Shown here in pieces: positions 8,418-17,963 of a stretch of DNA of 64,000 nucleotides. The notes beneath the pieces are model-generated. The model made no database searches, was not told the DNA's origin, and saw only the letters and a program-made list of their open reading frames with translations. The DNA comes from Bacillus nitratireducens (GTDB lineage: Bacteria; Bacillota; Bacilli; Bacillales; Bacillaceae_G). Made by a program: the position numbers and the translations under genes. The stretch spans positions 434,001 to 498,000 of the forward strand of contig NZ_MAOC01000020.1 of the NCBI RefSeq assembly GCF_001884135.1, given 5' to 3'. Each line of letters begins with the position of its first letter. Position 1 is the first letter of the stretch.

Positions 8418-11400
8418 ATGAAGAAGAAACCTTCAGCACTAATGAGACGTTTAAAATATTTTTCACCAATAGATCGTTATAACGATAATCATACACAAGA
8501 AACATATGAAGATCGCGAATGGGAGAATGTGTACAGAAAGCGTTGGCAGCATGATAAAGTAATTCGTTCTACACACGGCGTGAACTGTACTGGTTCATGT
8601 AGCTGGAATATATATGTGAAGGATGGAATTGTAACTTGGGAAGGACAGGAGCTTAACTATCCGACTACAGGTCCTGATATGCCTGATTTTGAACCACGAG
8701 GATGCCCACGTGGAGCAAGTTTTTCTTGGTACATTTATAGCCCGCTTCGTGTGAAATATCCATACGTACGTGGTGTTCTTTGGAATATGTGGCAAGAAGA
8801 ACTACAAAATAACGAGTCACCATTAGACGCTTGGAAAAGTATTGTGGAAAACCCTGAAAAGGCACGTACGTATAAGCAGGCGCGTGGTAAAGGGGGATTC
8901 ATTCGTGCGAATTGGGATGAAGTGTTACAACTCGTTTCAGCGTCTTTACTTTACACAGTAATAAAATACGGTCCAGATCGAAATGTTGGTTTCTCACCAA
9001 TTCCAGCTATGTCGATGTTAAGTCATGCAGCTGGTAGTCGCTTTATGCAACTTATGGGTGGACCGATGCTTAGTTTTTATGATTGGTACGCAGATTTACC
9101 ACCAGCTTCTCCGCAAATTTGGGGCGATCAAACAGATGTACCAGAAAGTAGTGATTGGTATAACTCGGGTTACATTATGACGTGGGGTTCAAATGTACCG
9201 ATGACGAGAACTCCAGATGCACACTTTTTAGCAGAGGTTCGATATAAAGGAACGAAAGTCGTTTCTGTTAGTCCTGACTTCGCTGAATCTACAAAGTTTG
9301 CGGATGATTGGATTAGTGTGAAACAAGGTACAGATGGTGCACTTGCGATGGCAATGGGGCACGTAATCTTACAAGAATTTTACGTAGATAATCAAGTGGA
9401 GTACTTCACAAAGTATGCGAAGCAATATACTGATTTTCCTTTCTTCGTTACATTGAAACAAAAAGGGGATCAATTCGTTGCTGATCGTTTCTTCAACGCT
9501 TCTGATATTGGACGCGAAACGAAGTTAGGAGAATGGAAACCTGTTCTTTGGAACGAGAACACGAACGATTTTGCAACACCTCACGGCACAATGGGATCAC
9601 GTTGGGATAACGAAAAGAAATGGAACTTACGTTTAGAAGATGAAGAAACAGGTGAAAAGATTAATCCGCGTCTTTCTTTACTTGGAATGGAAGATAGTGT
9701 TGAAACGGTGCAAATTCCGTACTTCTCTGATGATGGAAATACAATATTAGAACGTACAATTCCAGTGAAAAAGGTTATGACAGAAGAAGGTGAAGTGTTC
9801 GTTACAACTGTATACGACTTAACATTAGCAAATTATGGCGTGAACCGAGGGCTTGGCGGGCAAGAGCCGAAAGACTTCAATGATGACGTACCGTTTACAC
9901 CTGCATGGCAAGAAAAAATGACAGGGGTGAAACGAGAGCTTATTATTCAAATCGCTCGTGAGTTCGCACAAAATGCTGTTGATACGAATGGTCGCTCAAT
10001 GATTATAATGGGAGCTGGTATTAACCATTGGTTTAACTCTGATACGATTTATCGCGCCGTTTTAAATCTTGTACTTCTCGTTGGGGCACAAGGTGTAAAC
10101 GGAGGTGGTTGGGCGCATTACGTTGGTCAAGAAAAATTACGACCAGCAGAAGGATGGCAAACAATTGCGATGGCAAAAGATTGGCAAGGGCCACCGAAAT
10201 TACAAAACGGTACATCTTTCTTCTATTTCGTAACAGATCAATGGCGCTATGAAGATACACCAGTTGGACATTTGGCATCACCAGTTGAGGGTAAATCACG
10301 TTATCAACATCACGGTGATTACAATGTATTAGCAGCAAGACTTGGCTGGTTACCTTCGTATCCGACATTCGAGAAAAATGGGATTGAATTATATAAAGAA
10401 GCTGTTGCTGCTGGTGCAACAACGCAAGAAGAAATCGGAAAATACGTTGCGCAAAAACTAAAAGAAAAAGAACTGAAATTTGCAATTGAAGATCCTGATA
10501 ATAAAAATAACTTCCCGCGCAACTTATTCGTATGGCGTGCAAATTTAATTTCAAGTTCTGGTAAAGGCCACGAATATTTCTTAAAGCATTTGTTAGGTAC
10601 AACGAACGGATTAATGAATGATGATAGTGATTCGTTACGACCAGAAGAAATTAAGTGGCATGAAGAAGCACCAGAAGGGAAGCTTGATTTACTTATTAAT
10701 TTAGATTTCCGTATGGCTGGAACAGCGCTTTATTCTGATATCGTCTTACCTGCTTCAACTTGGTATGAAAAGCATGATTTAAGTAGTACAGATATGCATC
10801 CATTTGTACATCCGTTTAATCCAGCAATCGGTTCGCCGTGGGAAGCGCGCTCTGACTGGGATATTTTCACCTCTCTTTCTAAAGCTGTGTCAGATTTAGC
10901 GAAGAAAATCGATCTTGAGCCAATGAAAGAAGTTGTTGCAACACCACTTCTTCATGATACACCGCAAGAATTAGCGCAACCACTTGGCAAGATTAAAGAC
11001 TGGAGCAAAGGTGAGTGTGAACCGATCCCAGGGAAAACAATGCCGCAAATTCATGTTGTCGAAAGGGATTATAAAACGATTTATGACAAGATGACAGCGC
11101 TTGGACCAAATACTGGAAAACAACCAATTGGTACGAAAGGGATTTCTTGGTCTGCAGAAAAAGAATATGAGCAATTAAAGAGCCGATTAGGAGTTGTTCG
11201 AACGGATTCTATTGCGAAGGGGTGCCCAGATATAAAAGAAGCAATTAATGCTGCTGAAGCGGTATTAACACTTTCTTCTACAACAAACGGTCATATGGCT
11301 GTAAAAGCATGGGAAGCGCTTGAAAAACAAACGGATTTAAAACTACGTGACTTAGCAGAAGAACGTGAAGAAGAATGCTTCACATTTGAACAAATTACAG

Positions 11401-12101
11401 CGCAGCCGAAAACAGTAATTACTTCTCCGGCCTTTACGGGTTCTGAAAAAGGTGGACGCCGTTACTCACCATTTACAACAAATGTTGAACGTCTCATCCC
11501 TTGGAGAACGATAACTGGTCGACAATCTTTCTACTTAGATCACGACATGATGAAAGAATTTGGTGAAACGATGGCAACATTTAAACCAATTCTGCAACAT
11601 AAACCGTTCCGTAAATCACGTCCCGAAGTAGAAGGAAAAGAAATTACACTAAACTATTTAACACCGCATAATAAGTGGTCGATTCATAGTATGTATTTCG
11701 ATTCATTACCGATGTTAACGCTGTTTAGAGGTGGTCCGACTGTTTGGATGAATAAAGATGATGCGAATGAAGCTGGTGTTGCTGATAATGATTGGATTGA
11801 ATGTTTTAACCGTAACGGCGTAGTCGTAGCACGTGCTGTTGTAACGCACCGTATACCGAGAGGAATGGCATTTATGCACCATGCGCAAGATCGTCACATT
11901 AACGTACCTGGTACGAAATTAACAAGCACCCGCGGGGGAACGCATAATAGTCCAACCCGTATTCATGTGAAACCAACACATATGATTGGTGGATATGGCC
12001 AATTAAGCTATGGATTTAACTACTATGGTCCGACTGGTAATCAGCGTGACTTAAATGTCGTAATCCGTAAACTGAAGGAGGTAGATTGGCTTGAAGATTA
12101 A
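8418..12101 (+). CDS. narG: Respiratory nitrate reductase alpha subunit
   Basis: 1227 residues, the usual length of NarG. The ATG at 8418 follows AAAGGAG by 8 bases; the upstream GTG overlaps the ribosome site and is unlikely. The N-terminus carries the His-Cys motif for the FS0 [4Fe-4S] cluster (THGVNCTGSCSW, closing with RGCPRG), followed by molybdopterin oxidoreductase domains with QTDVPESSDWYNSGYIMTWG around the molybdenum site. The C-terminus is a dinucleotide-binding fold. NarG holds bis-MGD and reduces nitrate to nitrite at the inner membrane face. It has no Tat signal, as expected for the cytoplasmic enzyme. First gene of narGHJI. Confidence 0.98.
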   Translation: MKKKPSALMRRLKYFSPIDRYNDNHTQETYEDREWENVYRKRWQHDKVIRSTHGVNCTGSCSWNIYVKDGIVTWEGQELNYPTTGPDMPDFEPRGCPRGASFSWYIYSPLRVKYPYVRGVLWNMWQEELQNNESPLDAWKSIVENPEKARTYKQARGKGGFIRANWDEVLQLVSASLLYTVIKYGPDRNVGFSPIPAMSMLSHAAGSRFMQLMGGPMLSFYDWYADLPPASPQIWGDQTDVPESSDWYNSGYIMTWGSNVPMTRTPDAHFLAEVRYKGTKVVSVSPDFAESTKFADDWISVKQGTDGALAMAMGHVILQEFYVDNQVEYFTKYAKQYTDFPFFVTLKQKGDQFVADRFFNASDIGRETKLGEWKPVLWNENTNDFATPHGTMGSRWDNEKKWNLRLEDEETGEKINPRLSLLGMEDSVETVQIPYFSDDGNTILERTIPVKKVMTEEGEVFVTTVYDLTLANYGVNRGLGGQEPKDFNDDVPFTPAWQEKMTGVKRELIIQIAREFAQNAVDTNGRSMIIMGAGINHWFNSDTIYRAVLNLVLLVGAQGVNGGGWAHYVGQEKLRPAEGWQTIAMAKDWQGPPKLQNGTSFFYFVTDQWRYEDTPVGHLASPVEGKSRYQHHGDYNVLAARLGWLPSYPTFEKNGIELYKEAVAAGATTQEEIGKYVAQKLKEKELKFAIEDPDNKNNFPRNLFVWRANLISSSGKGHEYFLKHLLGTTNGLMNDDSDSLRPEEIKWHEEAPEGKLDLLINLDFRMAGTALYSDIVLPASTWYEKHDLSSTDMHPFVHPFNPAIGSPWEARSDWDIFTSLSKAVSDLAKKIDLEPMKEVVATPLLHDTPQELAQPLGKIKDWSKGECEPIPGKTMPQIHVVERDYKTIYDKMTALGPNTGKQPIGTKGISWSAEKEYEQLKSRLGVVRTDSIAKGCPDIKEAINAAEAVLTLSSTTNGHMAVKAWEALEKQTDLKLRDLAEEREEECFTFEQITAQPKTVITSPAFTGSEKGGRRYSPFTTNVERLIPWRTITGRQSFYLDHDMMKEFGETMATFKPILQHKPFRKSRPEVEGKEITLNYLTPHNKWSIHSMYFDSLPMLTLFRGGPTVWMNKDDANEAGVADNDWIECFNRNGVVVARAVVTHRIPRGMAFMHHAQDRHINVPGTKLTSTRGGTHNSPTRIHVKPTHMIGGYGQLSYGFNYYGPTGNQRDLNVVIRKLKEVDWLED

Positions 12102-13566
12102 AGCACAAGTCGGAATGGTAATGAACCTAGATAAATGCATCGGCTGCCATACTTGTAGTGTAACGTGCAAAAACACCTGGACAAATCGTCCAGGTGCTGA
12201 ATATATGTATTTCAATAACGTAGAAACGAAACCGGGAATTGGTTATCCGAAGCAATGGGAAGATCAGGAGAAATATAAAGGCGGCTGGGAATTGAAAAAT
12301 GGTGAAATTCAGCTGAAGTCCGGTTCGAAAATGAAGCGTCTTATGAATATTTTCCACAATCCAGATCAACCAACAATTGATGATTACTTTGAACCTTGGA
12401 ATTATGATTATGAAACATTAACAAATAGTCCACAGCGTAAGCATCAGCCAGTTGCTCGTCCGAAATCAGCAATTACAGGCGAATTTATCGATAAAATTGA
12501 ATGGGGTCCAAACTGGGAAGATGATTTAGCTGGTGGACATATAACAGGGTTACAAGACCCGAACGTAAAGAAAATGGAAGAAGAAATTAAAACGGATTTT
12601 GAAAATGTCTTTATGATGTATTTACCACGCATATGCGAACATTGTATGAATCCATCTTGTGTATCTTCTTGTCCATCCGGTGCGATGTATAAACGTGAAG
12701 AAGATGGGATTGTTCTTGTAGATCAAAACGCATGTCGTGCATGGAGATTCTGCGTATCTTCTTGTCCATATAAAAAAGTGTATTTTAACTGGCAAACGAA
12801 TAAAGCTGAAAAATGCACAATGTGTTTCCCACGTATTGAAGCAGGTATGCCAACAATTTGTTCGGAAACATGTGTAGGACGTATTCGATATATTGGGGTA
12901 ATGCTATATGACGCTGACAAAGTAAAAGAAGCGGCATCTGTTGAAGATGAAAAAGATTTATATGAATCTCAGCTTACTGTTTTCCTAGATCCAAATGATC
13001 CAGAAGTAGCAGCTGAAGCGAAAAAACAAGGCATTCCTGAAGAGTGGATTAAAGCAGCACAACAGTCACCAATTTATAAAATGATTATTGATTGGAAAAT
13101 TGCTCTGCCTCTTCATCCGGAGTATCGTACAATGCCAATGGTTTGGTATATCCCGCCGCTTAGCCCAATTATGAACATGGTGGAGGGGAAAGGTAGTAAC
13201 TGGCAAGCAGAAGAGATTTTCCCTGCTATTGATAATATGCGTATTCCAATTCAATATTTAGCGAATTTACTCACTGCAGGAGATGAATCACATATTCGAC
13301 TTACATTGAAAAAAATGGCTGTTATGCGAACTCATATGAGAGCATTGCAAATTAATAAAGAACCAAATGAAGCGGTATTAAAAGAACTCGGTTTAACGAG
13401 ACAGGATGTAGAAGATATGTATCGTCTTCTTGCTATCGCGAAATATAAAGATCGTTTCGTCATTCCGACATCTCACCGCGAACAAGTTGCAGATTTATAT
13501 AACGAACAAGGAAGCTGTGGTTTATCTTTCCCAGGTGGCCCAGGCTCTTGCACGACAATTTCTTAA
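12091..13566 (+). CDS. narH: Respiratory nitrate reductase beta subunit
   Basis: 491 residues from a TTG start that lies 8 bases after AAGGAGGT and overlaps the narG stop by 11 bases, suggesting coupled translation. Cysteine groups for four Fe-S clusters are visible: CIGCHTCSVTC, CEHCMNPSCVSSCP, CRAWRFCVSSCP and CTMC plus CSETC. Trp replaces one ligand in CRAWRFC, which gives the [3Fe-4S] cluster known for this subunit. It passes electrons from NarI haem to NarG. Confidence 0.97.
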   Translation: MKIKAQVGMVMNLDKCIGCHTCSVTCKNTWTNRPGAEYMYFNNVETKPGIGYPKQWEDQEKYKGGWELKNGEIQLKSGSKMKRLMNIFHNPDQPTIDDYFEPWNYDYETLTNSPQRKHQPVARPKSAITGEFIDKIEWGPNWEDDLAGGHITGLQDPNVKKMEEEIKTDFENVFMMYLPRICEHCMNPSCVSSCPSGAMYKREEDGIVLVDQNACRAWRFCVSSCPYKKVYFNWQTNKAEKCTMCFPRIEAGMPTICSETCVGRIRYIGVMLYDADKVKEAASVEDEKDLYESQLTVFLDPNDPEVAAEAKKQGIPEEWIKAAQQSPIYKMIIDWKIALPLHPEYRTMPMVWYIPPLSPIMNMVEGKGSNWQAEEIFPAIDNMRIPIQYLANLLTAGDESHIRLTLKKMAVMRTHMRALQINKEPNEAVLKELGLTRQDVEDMYRLLAIAKYKDRFVIPTSHREQVADLYNEQGSCGLSFPGGPGSCTTIS

Positions 13567-13585
13567 ATAATGGGGGCGGAAAAAT

Positions 13586-14116
13586 ATGAAACAAAGTTTA
13601 CAAACTGCTTTTTCATGTTCTTCATTCCTTCTTTCCTATCCGGAAATCGGGTGGAGAGAAGCTTTAACTGAATTGCAAGAAGAGATTGAAGCGATTGAAC
13701 AGGAAGACGTTAAAGCATCACTTACAGCATTTATAAAGCAAGCGCTGGATAAAATGGATGATCAATTAATTGACTGTTACGTATATACATTCGATTTTGG
13801 TAAGAAGACAAATATGTATCTTACTTATATGAACACCGGTGAACAAAGAGAAAGAGGTATTGAGTTATTAGAGTTAAAACAGCATTATAAAAAATCTGGT
13901 TTTGAAGTAACAGATAAAGAATTACCTGATTATTTACCGCTATTGCTTGAGTTTTTTGCAAATGCAAATGAGCAAGACTGTGAACCAATTATGAGTAAAT
14001 ACAAGGAGAACATACAAGCATTACACGTTCAGTTAAAAGAAGCTGATAGTATGTATGAACCAATTCTTGCGGCTGTTCTACTCGCTATCGATACATGGAG
14101 TGTACAGACAAATTAG
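13586..14116 (+). CDS. narJ: Nitrate reductase assembly chaperone
   Basis: 176 residues, all-helical, TorD/NarJ family. It has the characteristic YVYTFDFGKKTNMYLTYM segment and a conserved DYLPLLLEF. NarJ binds apo-NarG and allows insertion of the molybdenum cofactor before membrane docking. It is not part of the finished enzyme. It sits 19 bases after narH with GGGGGCGG as ribosome site. Confidence 0.95.
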   Translation: MKQSLQTAFSCSSFLLSYPEIGWREALTELQEEIEAIEQEDVKASLTAFIKQALDKMDDQLIDCYVYTFDFGKKTNMYLTYMNTGEQRERGIELLELKQHYKKSGFEVTDKELPDYLPLLLEFFANANEQDCEPIMSKYKENIQALHVQLKEADSMYEPILAAVLLAIDTWSVQTN

Positions 14117-14133
14117 AAAGGAGAGTTGTCAAA

Positions 14134-14823
14134 ATGATGGATCAATTTCTGTGGGTATTGTTTCCCTATATCATTTTTGCAATCTTTATCGGCGGACATA
14201 TTTTTAGATACAACTATGATCAATTTGGATGGACATCAAAATCTAGCGAACTATTAGAAAAGAAAATGCTGCGAATCGGAAGTCTATTATTCCACTTTGG
14301 GATCATGTTCGTAATTGGTGGTCATGTTATGGGGATTTTAATTCCAGAGGCTGTATATCGTTCAATAGGTATTTCTGAGCATATGTATCACATAATGGCA
14401 ATTAGTTTCGGGCTTCCGGCAGGTATTGCTTCTATCATCGGTTTAATTATATTAACGTACCGCCGCGTAACAGTAAAACGTATCATTGCTACGAGTACAA
14501 AGGGAGACTATATTGCGCTTATTTTATTACTTATCGTAATGTTAGCGGGACTTTCTTCAACTTTTTTAAACATCGACTCAAATGGGTTTGATTATCGTAC
14601 AACAATCGGTCCGTGGTTCCGAAGTCTCTTTATTTTCCAACCGAAAGTTGAATATATGATGGAAGTACCAGTATGGTTTAAAATTCATATTATTGCAGGG
14701 CTGGGGCTATTCGCGGTATGGCCATTTACTAGACTTGTACATGTATTTAGTGCTCCAATTAAATATTTAAGCCGTAGTTATGTAATCTATAGAAGACGTA
14801 TTCCTAATGAATTGAAAAAATAA
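14134..14823 (+). CDS. narI: Respiratory nitrate reductase gamma subunit (cytochrome b)
   Basis: 229 residues. The ATG at 14134 follows GAAAGGAGAG; the open frame begins earlier but overlaps narJ without a ribosome site. Five membrane helices are visible, with histidines for two b haems in GGHIFRYNYDQ, FHFGIMFVIGGH, EHMYHIMAI and the C-terminal RLVHVF. It oxidises menaquinol and anchors NarGH to the membrane. Confidence 0.96.
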   Translation: MMDQFLWVLFPYIIFAIFIGGHIFRYNYDQFGWTSKSSELLEKKMLRIGSLLFHFGIMFVIGGHVMGILIPEAVYRSIGISEHMYHIMAISFGLPAGIASIIGLIILTYRRVTVKRIIATSTKGDYIALILLLIVMLAGLSSTFLNIDSNGFDYRTTIGPWFRSLFIFQPKVEYMMEVPVWFKIHIIAGLGLFAVWPFTRLVHVFSAPIKYLSRSYVIYRRRIPNELKK

Positions 14824-14849
14824 TTTTGTTTTATATGTCTAGTAACTTA

Positions 14850-14892
14850 TAAGGAAAGCCGAGATCTAATTGGAGACCTCGGCTTTCCTTAT
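14850..14892. terminator. Bidirectional terminator between narI and fnr
   Basis: AAGGAAAGCCGAG pairs with CTCGGCTTTCCTT. It is a strong GC-containing hairpin between two convergent genes, with AT-rich flanks on both sides but no long T-run. Confidence 0.75.
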
Positions 14893-14904
14893 AGAAATAA
14901 GATG

Positions 14905-15597
14905 CTAATCAATGCTACAAACAGAGGTAGAGCAATCTTCACAAGCAATTTCACATTTTAAAAATTGTAAATCATGGATTGTAATCTTTCCTTTATGAAT
15001 AGAAATCGTACCTTTTTTTTTCAAATCATTTAACATTCGATTTACACTTTCACGCGAAGTTGCACAGAAATTAGCAAGTTCTTGATTCGTTAATGGTAAA
15101 TCGATGAGAATACCATTTTCTTTTAACACACCGTAACTATTTGTCATTCGTATGAGAGTAGAATACAGGGCACCTTTTTTGCCGTGTAATACTAAATCTC
15201 GGAACTTCGTTTGCATTCTTCTTAAATGTTCACTAATCCATTTCATAAATTCAAATACAAGTGCGGGTTTTTGGAGTAATGCTTTTTCTAAGGTTTCACG
15301 CTTTATTACTCCTACTTCAACATCTTCAAGGCATTTTGAATTTAATAAATACTTCGCATTGTCCGTGAATAATGTTAATTCTCCAATAATGTCGTATGCC
15401 GAACAAATACGGAGTGTTAATTCTTGCCCGTCAGCACTTAGTTTACTAATTTGTACTTTTCCAGAGTGGATGATATAGAGTTCTGTTGCTTCCATACCTT
15501 CTTGAAAAATAAAACTCCCCTTTTTAATCTGCATTTTATATTCAACAGATGCAAGTAATTCCTTTAAATCTTGAGATAATGTCATACTGTTTGCCAC
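14905..15597 (-). CDS. fnr: Fnr oxygen-sensing transcription regulator
   Basis: 230 residues from a GTG start with GAAAGGTG upstream (an ATG four codons later is the alternative). Residues about 20-125 form a cyclic-nucleotide-type sensor barrel, followed by a dimerisation helix and a Crp-type helix-turn-helix (TNQELANFCATSRESVNRML). The C-terminal tail has Cys at 215, 219, 222 and 227 (CEIACEDCSTSVC). In the Bacillus-type Fnr, three Cys of this tail plus an Asp hold the oxygen-labile [4Fe-4S] cluster, unlike the N-terminal Cys of E. coli FNR. It activates anaerobic genes; matching boxes stand before narG, moaA and nirB here. Confidence 0.95.
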   Translation of the reverse strand: MANSMTLSQDLKELLASVEYKMQIKKGSFIFQEGMEATELYIIHSGKVQISKLSADGQELTLRICSAYDIIGELTLFTDNAKYLLNSKCLEDVEVGVIKRETLEKALLQKPALVFEFMKWISEHLRRMQTKFRDLVLHGKKGALYSTLIRMTNSYGVLKENGILIDLPLTNQELANFCATSRESVNRMLNDLKKKGTISIHKGKITIHDLQFLKCEIACEDCSTSVCSID

Positions 15598-15710
15598 AGC
15601 AATCACCTTTCTTCTTATAAGCAATACATTTCCTATTTTGAGTGTAAATATGCTGAAAATGCAAGAGCTATTTTAAAAATAAAGTGAAATTTCAATGACC
15701 GTAAGGAGGA

Positions 15711-15726
15711 GAGACTAAAGATGTGA
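15711..15726 (+). other. Strong ribosome site followed by a start-stop pair
   Basis: TAAGGAGGAGAG at about 15701-15713 is followed 7-8 bases later by ATGTGA (15721-15726), a start codon directly followed by a stop. It lies upstream of the moaA Fnr box, so it is not part of the moaA message. Probably a relic. Confidence 0.3.
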
Positions 15727-15773
15727 ACAAAATTCGAACGGATTTGTGAAGAATTTTTGAATGGGGAAAGTAA

Positions 15774-15816
15774 TGTGAGAAAAGTCACATTGAATATGTA
15801 GCTTCTTTTTTATAAT
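15774..15816 (+). promoter_or_regulatory. Fnr-dependent promoter of the moaA operon
   Basis: A perfect Fnr palindrome, TGTGA-GAAAAG-TCACA, lies at 15774-15789, with a perfect -10 TATAAT at 15811-15816 and no good -35. The palindrome centre is about 41.5 bases before the expected start near 15823. This is a class II Fnr promoter. Confidence 0.85.
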
Positions 15817-15875
15817 AAAGGCAAATAAAAAATATGAAACCTACTAAGGATTGCAGTAGAAAAGAAGGGATATAG

Positions 15876-16889
15876 ATGCACGAGAAGATGAGGGATTCGT
15901 TAGAGCGGCCACTTCAAGATTTACGTATTTCGGTTATTGATCGTTGTAATTTTAGGTGCACATACTGTATGCCTGCTGAAGTGTTCGGGCCTGATTACGC
16001 TTTTTTACAAGAAGAGTTTTTATTAACGTTCGATGAAATAGAAAGATTAGCGAGATTATTTATAAGTATGGGAGTCAATAAAATTAGACTTACTGGCGGT
16101 GAACCGTTATTGCGTAAAGATTTACCGAAGTTAATTGCAAGGCTTGCAAAGCTAGAAGGCTTAAAGGATATTGGACTCACAACAAACGGTATTCATTTAG
16201 CAAAACAAGCTAAGGCGCTAAAAGATGCGGGATTAAAACGTGTAAATATTAGTTTAGATGCGATAGAGGATCACGTCTTCCAAAAAATTAATGGAAGAAA
16301 TGTAAGTACAAAACCTGTATTAAAAGGAATTGAAGCAGCAAAGGCTGCTGGATTAGAAGTAAAAGTAAATATGGTCGTAAAAAAAGGTATGAATGATAGT
16401 CAAATTCTTCATATGGCTCGTTATTTTAAAGAACAAGAAATTCAGCTCCGTTTCATTGAGTTTATGGATGTAGGCAGTACGAACGGATGGAATTTTGAAC
16501 AAGTTATTACGAAGGAACAATTAATAGAGAAGATTAATCGCGTATATCCGATTGAACCTGTTCAACCTCATTACTTTGGCGAAGTTGCGAAATTGTATCG
16601 ATATGTAGGGAGCGATGCAGAAGTTGGATTTATTACTTCAGTATCTGAGTCATTTTGTTCTTCTTGTACGAGAGCTCGTATTTCGGCAGACGGCAAGTTT
16701 TTTACGTGCTTATTTGGAACAAAAGGAACGGATTTGCGAACGCTTCTTCGAGAAAATATTTCTGATGCTTCATTATTAAAAATTCTCCAACATACATGGG
16801 AGTACAGAACAGATCGGTATTCAGATGAAAGAACGGTGGAAAGTACAAATAAACGTCCAAAAGTTGAAATGTCTTACATTGGCGGATAG
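15876..16889 (+). CDS. moaA: GTP 3',8-cyclase, molybdenum cofactor synthesis
   Basis: 337 residues, normal MoaA length. The radical SAM motif CNFRCTYC lies at residues about 25-32. The second [4Fe-4S] cluster motif is [10 protein letters not shown], with a further Cys in FFTCLFG. The C-terminus is the conserved Gly-Gly (SYIGG). MoaA converts GTP into 3',8-cyclo-dihydro-GTP, the first step of Moco synthesis, together with MoaC, which is not in this window. First gene of a Moco operon under an Fnr box. Confidence 0.97.
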   Translation: MHEKMRDSLERPLQDLRISVIDRCNFRCTYCMPAEVFGPDYAFLQEEFLLTFDEIERLARLFISMGVNKIRLTGGEPLLRKDLPKLIARLAKLEGLKDIGLTTNGIHLAKQAKALKDAGLKRVNISLDAIEDHVFQKINGRNVSTKPVLKGIEAAKAAGLEVKVNMVVKKGMNDSQILHMARYFKEQEIQLRFIEFMDVGSTNGWNFEQVITKEQLIEKINRVYPIEPVQPHYFGEVAKLYRYVGSDAEVGFITSVSESFCSSCTRARISADGKFFTCLFGTKGTDLRTLLRENISDASLLKILQHTWEYRTDRYSDERTVESTNKRPKVEMSYIGG

Positions 16890-16906
16890 CGAAAGGAGGG
16901 TTCTCT

Positions 16907-17920
16907 ATGCAAGAGCGATATGCAAGGCAAGTATTGTTTTCTGGAATTGGTGAAATGGGACAAAGAAAAATAAGAAAAAAACATGTGCTCCTAATCGGTG
17001 CGGGTGCACTTGGAACTGCGAATGCAGAAGCGCTCGTTAGGATGGGAATTGGGAAATTGACAATTGCCGATCGTGACTACGTCGAATGGAGTAATTTACA
17101 GCGGCAACAGTTATATACAGAAGAAGATGCAAAACAGTCTAAACCGAAAGTAATTGCAGCGGCAGAACATTTAAGAAAGATTAATTCTGAAGTGGAAATT
17201 GTACCAGTTGTAACGGATGTCACAATGCAAGAAATAGAAGAGTTAACGAAAGAAGTGGATCTTATATTAGATGCGACTGACAATTTCGATACGCGCCTAC
17301 TTATAAATGACATTTCGCAAAAAGAAAATATACCTTGGATATACGGTGGTTGCATTGGAAGTTACGGTGTAACGTATACAATTCTTCCAGGGCAAACACC
17401 ATGCTTTCGCTGCCTAATGGATCATCCTCTGGGCGGTGCAACATGCGATACAGCGGGAATCATTCAGCCGGCTGTACAAATGGTCGTTGCTCACCAAGTG
17501 ACAGAAGCGATGAAAATATTGGTGAATGATTTTCAGGCGTTAAGGGGAACGATGTTATCATTTGATATTTGGAACAATCAATATCTCTCATTAAAAGTAA
17601 ATAGGCAGAAGAAAAGTACATGTCCATCTTGTGGGAATGTACGCACTTACCCAAGTTTAACATTTGGATCACAGATGAAAACTGAAGTGCTATGCGGGCG
17701 GAATACAGTTCAAATCCGTCCAGGGATAAAGCGAGTTCTTAATTTAGAAGAAGTTAGAAAACGTTTACAAAGAAGCGTGAGTGTCAAAAAAAACCCATAT
17801 TTACTATCGTTTCTAGTAGATGAATATCGTTTTGTTTTATTTACAGACGGTAGGGCATTTATTCATGGGACAAATGATGTGAAAATGGCAAAACGATTAT
17901 ACGCAAAATATATAGGATGA
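16907..17920 (+). CDS. moeB: MoeB/ThiF-type adenylyltransferase
   Basis: 337 residues. The nucleotide-binding motif GAGALGTANAEALVRMGIG lies near residues 27-45, with DRDYVEWSNLQRQQLY after it and a zinc site from CFRC plus CPSC. The last 80 residues form a small extra domain that is not a typical rhodanese (no CxxxxxR loop seen). The place between moaA and moeA and the ribosome site AAAGGAGGG support MoeB, which adenylates the C-terminal Gly of MoaD. A ThiF role for thiamine synthesis cannot be excluded. Confidence 0.88.
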   Translation: MQERYARQVLFSGIGEMGQRKIRKKHVLLIGAGALGTANAEALVRMGIGKLTIADRDYVEWSNLQRQQLYTEEDAKQSKPKVIAAAEHLRKINSEVEIVPVVTDVTMQEIEELTKEVDLILDATDNFDTRLLINDISQKENIPWIYGGCIGSYGVTYTILPGQTPCFRCLMDHPLGGATCDTAGIIQPAVQMVVAHQVTEAMKILVNDFQALRGTMLSFDIWNNQYLSLKVNRQKKSTCPSCGNVRTYPSLTFGSQMKTEVLCGRNTVQIRPGIKRVLNLEEVRKRLQRSVSVKKNPYLLSFLVDEYRFVLFTDGRAFIHGTNDVKMAKRLYAKYIG

Positions 17921-17963
17921 ACAGAAAGAGAGTTTATCCTTATCAAAACGAGGTGAAAAAAGA

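Noticed and set aside
10033-10602. 189-codon minus-strand frame inside narG
   Set aside because: Antisense to a well-conserved enzyme core, no ribosome site, product without recognisable features.
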